Assembly: GCA_026874595.1 (NCBI GenBank)
Contig: CM049309.1
Location: 74,694,426-74,758,425, forward strand
Reading direction: 5' to 3'
Source of the DNA: Sipunculus nudus
Lineage: Eukaryota; Annelida; Sipuncula; Golfingiida; Sipunculidae
DNA length: 64,000 bases
Below, piece after piece: positions 59,097 to 64,000 of this stretch. The notes beneath the pieces are model-generated. The model had not been told where the DNA came from. It did not search any database and worked only from the letters and a program-made list of their open reading frames with translations. A program made the translations under genes and the position numbers. The first letter of the stretch is position 1. Each line of letters starts with the position of its first letter.

Positions 59097-62000
59097 TGTT
59101 TAAAGTATTAAACATTTAACATTTCTGAATTCTTGTTTTGAGAAATTTAAAAAGATTTGAAATTTGTGTCAGTTACATTGTAATAGATTTTGTTTCATCT
59201 GTTGTATTAAAAAACAGGTACATGGTTTTATGTACTGTTATTTTCATGCAGTCATGCTCATTTAGAAGTAAATTTGGAATAATATTTTAAATAAAGTACA
59301 GTCTCATTTTAAGGCAATATAGATACATACATACAGCACAATAGGGATTGGAAACAAATATGAACAACTACTATTAGATAGCAGAATTAATTTAAATGAG
59401 TTATTGATACAATGTATGAAAAATGTTTCACTCTGTTATGCTTTGAATGAAAGATGCTATGAGCACTAACTATTTAGGTGACAGGCAATAAAATTGACTG
59501 GAAGCAGTATAAAACACCATGGGGTACCTTAAATTCTGGTTATAATAATTGATAGTAATACCTTTATTGGTCATCAGCACCACCTGGTACCCATTTTATG
59601 AAACATAGTTACTCCAAGGGAGGTTTATATAATAGACATTTTGATTATTATGCATGTACAAAATATTTGTAAAATATATGTTGACAGCAAGAATCAGACT
59701 AATATGAATTATGAACCTTAAACAAGTAAGGTGATAGAAGAAAAAGTATTTTTACAGTATTTTTCTCAGTTTTTATCACAAAAAAGATTTTAAATGATCT
59801 CATTTGCATGTAATTGTGGTGGTTGATTTCCCTTCCTAAAATTTGTCATATGATGAAAGTTAAAACATATAAGCCCAGTGTCTGATCATCATGGTGTATA
59901 TATAATTAAAAATAATCCTGACAGGCTCTGTAAATATGCTCACAAGTTAAACAGTTGGTGCCTTTCAGTTTCTCTCAAATATTAATGACACGCTTGGCAA
60001 ATATGATCTTGTAATTGAACAACTGATGCCTCTCTGTGTCTGTATAAAGTGCTTGAATGCTCAGCTGTATCCGGCACAGATGTGATCTTGTCAAATAGTT
60101 GCTGAGCTTTGTCATAAAGCCCAGTTTGTATGAGTTGTGTGCTATATGTAGTTTACTGTAAGTATAATAGGTTGCTCACTTGGATGGCTTCATTATATGT
60201 GTTTACATGTAGAAAACCTCCCGAATAATATTAACAAATGACACCAAATTGATTTTGGTATTGTAACTGATATGCTGCTTTGGAACCTACCATACATGAA
60301 AATAGAACAGGGTAAACATGTACACATCAGTACATATTCTGCCCAGGCCAAAGCTTCATATCATATGTATAAATAGAGATAACACCTTTACAAAAAGCTC
60401 TGCTGACTAAACCTGTTTAAAATAAACATTTCTAAAAAAATTATGCAATGCATAATGCTCATTTCTCATATTTCAGTCATGTGAGAAGGCTTTTATAACA
60501 GAGATTCTGAACATGATCTGTGCCTGTTATCATTGGAGTTATCACAAACACACAATGTAAGAAGCCTGAATATTTAGAATTTTGTCATCACCAACATTTG
60601 TCTCCAGAGTGGGGGAACGTTATGTCATGGTAAATTGCTTAAAAACTTAACATTAGGCTATGAGTGATGATTAAACACAAAATAATACATGTGAACATAC
60701 AATCCAAAGTGTAAGTCTTTCTTGTGGTTACATGTCATTTCCTGCATTGCATTCAAGTTGGCTATCATCAAGTAACCTGTGTGAGCTGTGCTTATGTACA
60801 TGCAGTCTGAAATTCATAAAACATGCTGGGAGATTTTCCAACATATTGAGTTAAAACTGAATTTCCCGCACATATGATGTGTTGTTTAAAAGTATACTAA
60901 AATAAACTCAACAATTGGTCTGGTTAATTTCAAGTGATGATGTACTTGTAGGCCATGAGGCAATGTCAAAAATGACATAAAAATTTCCATCCTCATGGAG
61001 TGTTACAGTGCAATTCAGTAAAAGTGCAATCCTTGATACAAGTTGTAAAGGCACTCTGATGCTGGTAATGCCATACGACTAAAATGGAACTAAGGGAAAG
61101 GTCAATTACCATCACCAAAATCCATCTGCTAGTAATTACTAGTAGTGTGCTAAGTAATAAATTATATCAATGATTTGTCATTTTCTTTTGTTATAAATTA
61201 AATTGGTTGTATCTTTGCAAAATCAATCACAAATGATTATGATTGCACATGCAAAGAACTCATATTATCTGGGTGGAAATCTAACCCCATATAAAACATA
61301 TAAAAACATATAAAACATATAACAAAAGTTGTAAACATCATTTAAACTTATTTATTAACAAGTGTCAACAACTTTTGCTGTTGTTCTGTCAGCGTGATTT
61401 ACAAGTCAGACTGAATAAAAGTGGTCAATATTTTAAGTGTAATTCTATACAACAGATTTCATGATTATATAGAAGATCCTTAAAAAAAGTGATTGATAAT
61501 CAATCATTGGTTGTTTTTTTTTCTTTCAATCATTGAAGATGATTTTACATCCAATGTCCACCAATAGTTATTATATCAGTGACCGTTGCTGAAACCCCTC
61601 AGATCATATAATGTCAGATTTAACCGACATCTGTAGAATCCCCTTTCTTACCTGGACCTGTTATGTCCTCTTTTGGTTCAAATGCATTTTTATTGATTCC
61701 TTTGATATAAAGTTTTTTTACCCCTTCCCTACTTCACCCTTTTTTTAACTTTTTGGGAGAATTAATTTCAGGTCAAAAGTTCAGTATAAACTTAGTCAAC
61801 GACTAATTTCATGAAAAGGGAAAAAAAACCTGCCTGCCCATAATAAAAAATTTAACATCTGTGAAAGCATCTAATTAAATGATATTATAATTCTACTAAC
61901 ATTCATTAAGATGCATTCTTTGATACAGCCTTGTTGTTTATAGAAAAATGTAACAGCCAAATTAAATATGGTTTTCTAGTTTCTGATATTGCATGGAGGG

Positions 62001-62570
62001 GTTTGAACAGTCAGTTCCTGTGAAACAGTAGCTCACAAAATTTAACCAAAGTTGTCATTTAAAGTAATATCCTTGCACCAAATTAAGTTGTATCCTGTAA
62101 TCAAACTGAAACAAAATTTTTAAAAATTTCAGAAAACTTTTCATATATGTATGCGCTACAAAGACTTCATATAGCACTTGAACAGGGGAATAAAGTGAGA
62201 AAGGAGTTGAATTTAAGCAATGGATTATTATATCCCCTAAACTGTCAAGAGAAACAGTTTTACCTTGTTATAAGGTTTCCACCATAGTTAGCTTGATCAG
62301 GTATTGCCTCTTATTGATATGGCTTTCTAGATGAGGACATACACTTACAGTGCATGAAATAATAAATTGAATATGTTATACAGCACATTTTTGTATTTAA
62401 TAGTCACTCTGCCCTAGACACTGCCTTTTAGACAGGCCTGGATAAAGTTTGGAAATATGGCTTACATGGCAAATTATAGATTATAAGGGATGCTCTCTTC
62501 TCTACAAACAAGCCAGGTAACCCAAACCTTAATTAACCTTCTACTCTGTACCAGTAAAGGTAGGTATTTT
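59097..62570. other. Unassigned sequence, probably SZT2 intron
   Basis: No exon with conserved coding content and no repeat with visible ends. Later SZT2 exons must lie to the right of the window or are too diverged or short to see here. Confidence 0.4.
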
Positions 62571-63937
62571 TTAGCGAACCTGTGAGCTTATGCGATGCCA
62601 CAGCGTTGTTCATCAGCCATCTGCCATCCACTGTCGTCCGTACGTTAACCCATGCTATCTCAGACTGTCAGAGCTAGCAGCTCCAAATTGCATGTAAGAA
62701 TCAGTTACATGTCAAACTTCATCGGATTGAGCTTATTTTTAGGTATCTGCATTTACTTTGATTTTATAGGGAAAAAGCTTAAAAACCTTTCAAAATCTTC
62801 GTCTCCGAAACTGTCCAGTCAAATTGTCCAATATTTCACAGAAATGATCACTTGAACAATCTCTCTCAAGTTTGTTGGAATGGTTTCAGTTTGGAGATTT
62901 TTTGCTGAGTTACAGGATTTTGAACTTAGTCATATGTCCAAAAAAGCACACTGCAGTTAAAATCTCAGAAAAGGCTGGAACTATCATCACTAAATTTTAT
63001 GCCAGTGTTTGTCACATAAGTCATGTCTGAAATTGAGGTATTGGTGGCGCCACCTACATTGATCTGTTTTTTACAAGCAAAAATGTAATTTTAGACTCTT
63101 CTAGCTTATATGTGGTTTAATGATGAAACTGTTAAGCTGATTGGTTTAAACTTTACAAGAATTATTCTTTGGTAGGGTTCTGCCAGTTTTATAAGAAAAG
63201 ATTGGGAAAATGCAGCTTCAAAAAAGCAGTGTAGCCATTTGAAAGAGGCTTTCAATGTTTGAAATCAGATTTGATAACATGCCAAGTTTCAACATACCAA
63301 GTCAAGAGGTCACTCAGTTCAACCAGGTGAGGGCCAGACATCACCATGGCAACTAACCTGGCTCTGTCTGGTGTCTGGACAATGTCTAGACAAATCGTCT
63401 AGACATAGAATGCCCAGATTGAAACTAGTGGAACTATATCTTTCAACTGTTTGAAAAAACTTGGTTGCATTTTTAGCGAATCTGTGAGCCTATGGGATGT
63501 TGTGGTGTCATCTGTCGTGCGTTATAGCTATCTCAAATAGGGCAGGAGCTAGCATCGCCAATTTTTTTGCAAAAAATCATCTAAAAATTTCTATCTGATT
63601 TTGCTTAATTCTTGGACAACTGCATTTTATTAGATTTTTTAGAGAAAAAGCTAAAAAAACATTTTAAAATGTTCTCCTCCGAAACATGCTGCCAAATTGT
63701 CCGTTCATCTGTCCCAGTAATCCTCCCTAGCAAAAAGAACATATCCGAAGTATCCTGACTGATACACCCTAGTTTTAAAATGTCCTGGTCCAAAAGGTGC
63801 AGGTCCGAAATGTCCATTTTGCTGAAATCATAATGATGAAGGTAGATATGCAGGACATAAGAGGATCAATTAAAATTAAACCTCCATTCCTACTCCCTAA
63901 CTTTGCACAGGTTCGCATTATGCCTGTAGGCCTTGTT
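62571..63937 (+). mobile_element. Family B element, copy 2 (composite)
   Basis: A 5' module TAGCGAACCTGTGAGCTTATG starts at 62572 and a second one, TAGCGAATCTGTGAGCC, at 63474. A single 3' end follows: CACAGGTTCGC (63906-63916), hairpin GCC-TGTA-GGC and TTGTTTT. GGTGGCGCCACC occurs at 63043-63054. Either a second copy inserted into the first, or the 5' module is duplicated internally, as also seen in copy 1. Confidence 0.6.
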
Positions 63938-64000
63938 TTGCAAATAACATTCTCACATTATGAAACTTTTATGTTTTGGGCCCATGTGTATGTCTGTATG
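63938..64000. other. Unassigned window edge
   Basis: Sixty-three bases after the family B end with nothing recognised. Confidence 0.4.

Overview
The window is AT-rich animal nuclear DNA. It has short exons with GT/AG splice sites, long introns, many microsatellites and dense non-autonomous transposons. The repeat types (T-run-inserted elements with short subterminal inverted repeats, an embedded tetranucleotide microsatellite and tandem cores) suggest a bivalve or other lophotrochozoan; this is inference, not a species call.

The only host gene recognised is SZT2, on the + strand. Twenty-four exons between 26451 and 56454 join in consistent reading phase to about 2,325 codons. They cover the middle and much of the C-terminal half of the protein; earlier and later exons lie outside the window or were not found. 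SZT2 is the largest subunit of KICSTOR, which places GATOR1 on lysosomes so that mTORC1 can be shut off when nutrients are low. Conserved blocks alternate with disordered, Ser-rich or repetitive segments. These include five RxRxxS (AKT/S6K-type) motifs and an 8-residue tandem repeat of about 18-20 units in one large exon. One intron appears to use a GC donor.

Layout. 1-2573: unassigned sequence with one dispersed repeat fragment. 2574-3930: a tRNA-like SINE head, microsatellites, and an element with 146-bp inverted arms; each arm carries a hammerhead-ribozyme sequence, one nearly canonical and one with a core mutation. 5438-13985: a nest of rolling-circle-like (Helentron/HINE, 'pearl'-type) elements, here called families C, A and D, with 280-bp and 148-bp tandem cores. 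13986-18777: mostly unassigned, with a cluster of imperfect palindromes. 18778-21577: family B element. 23779-26335: second family A copy. 26451-56454: SZT2. Its introns hold two TA-flanked TIR elements (one containing a 5S rRNA-like stretch), an in-frame 36-bp minisatellite, and a complete 4.9-kb Ty3/gypsy retrotransposon with identical 141-bp LTRs, a 5-bp target duplication and broken ORFs. 56454-64000: intron or unassigned sequence with a third family A copy, itself split by a pogo/Tigger-like TIR element, and a second family B region at the right edge.

The most notable observation is that families A, B, C and D, although different in sequence, share one terminal plan: a 5' T-run followed by a short inverted-repeat motif, internal tandem repeats, then the complementary motif, a small hairpin and (in A, B and D) a CTTGTT-like 3' end. 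One copy sits in a repeat whose uninterrupted version is also present, so its borders and lack of target duplication can be read directly.
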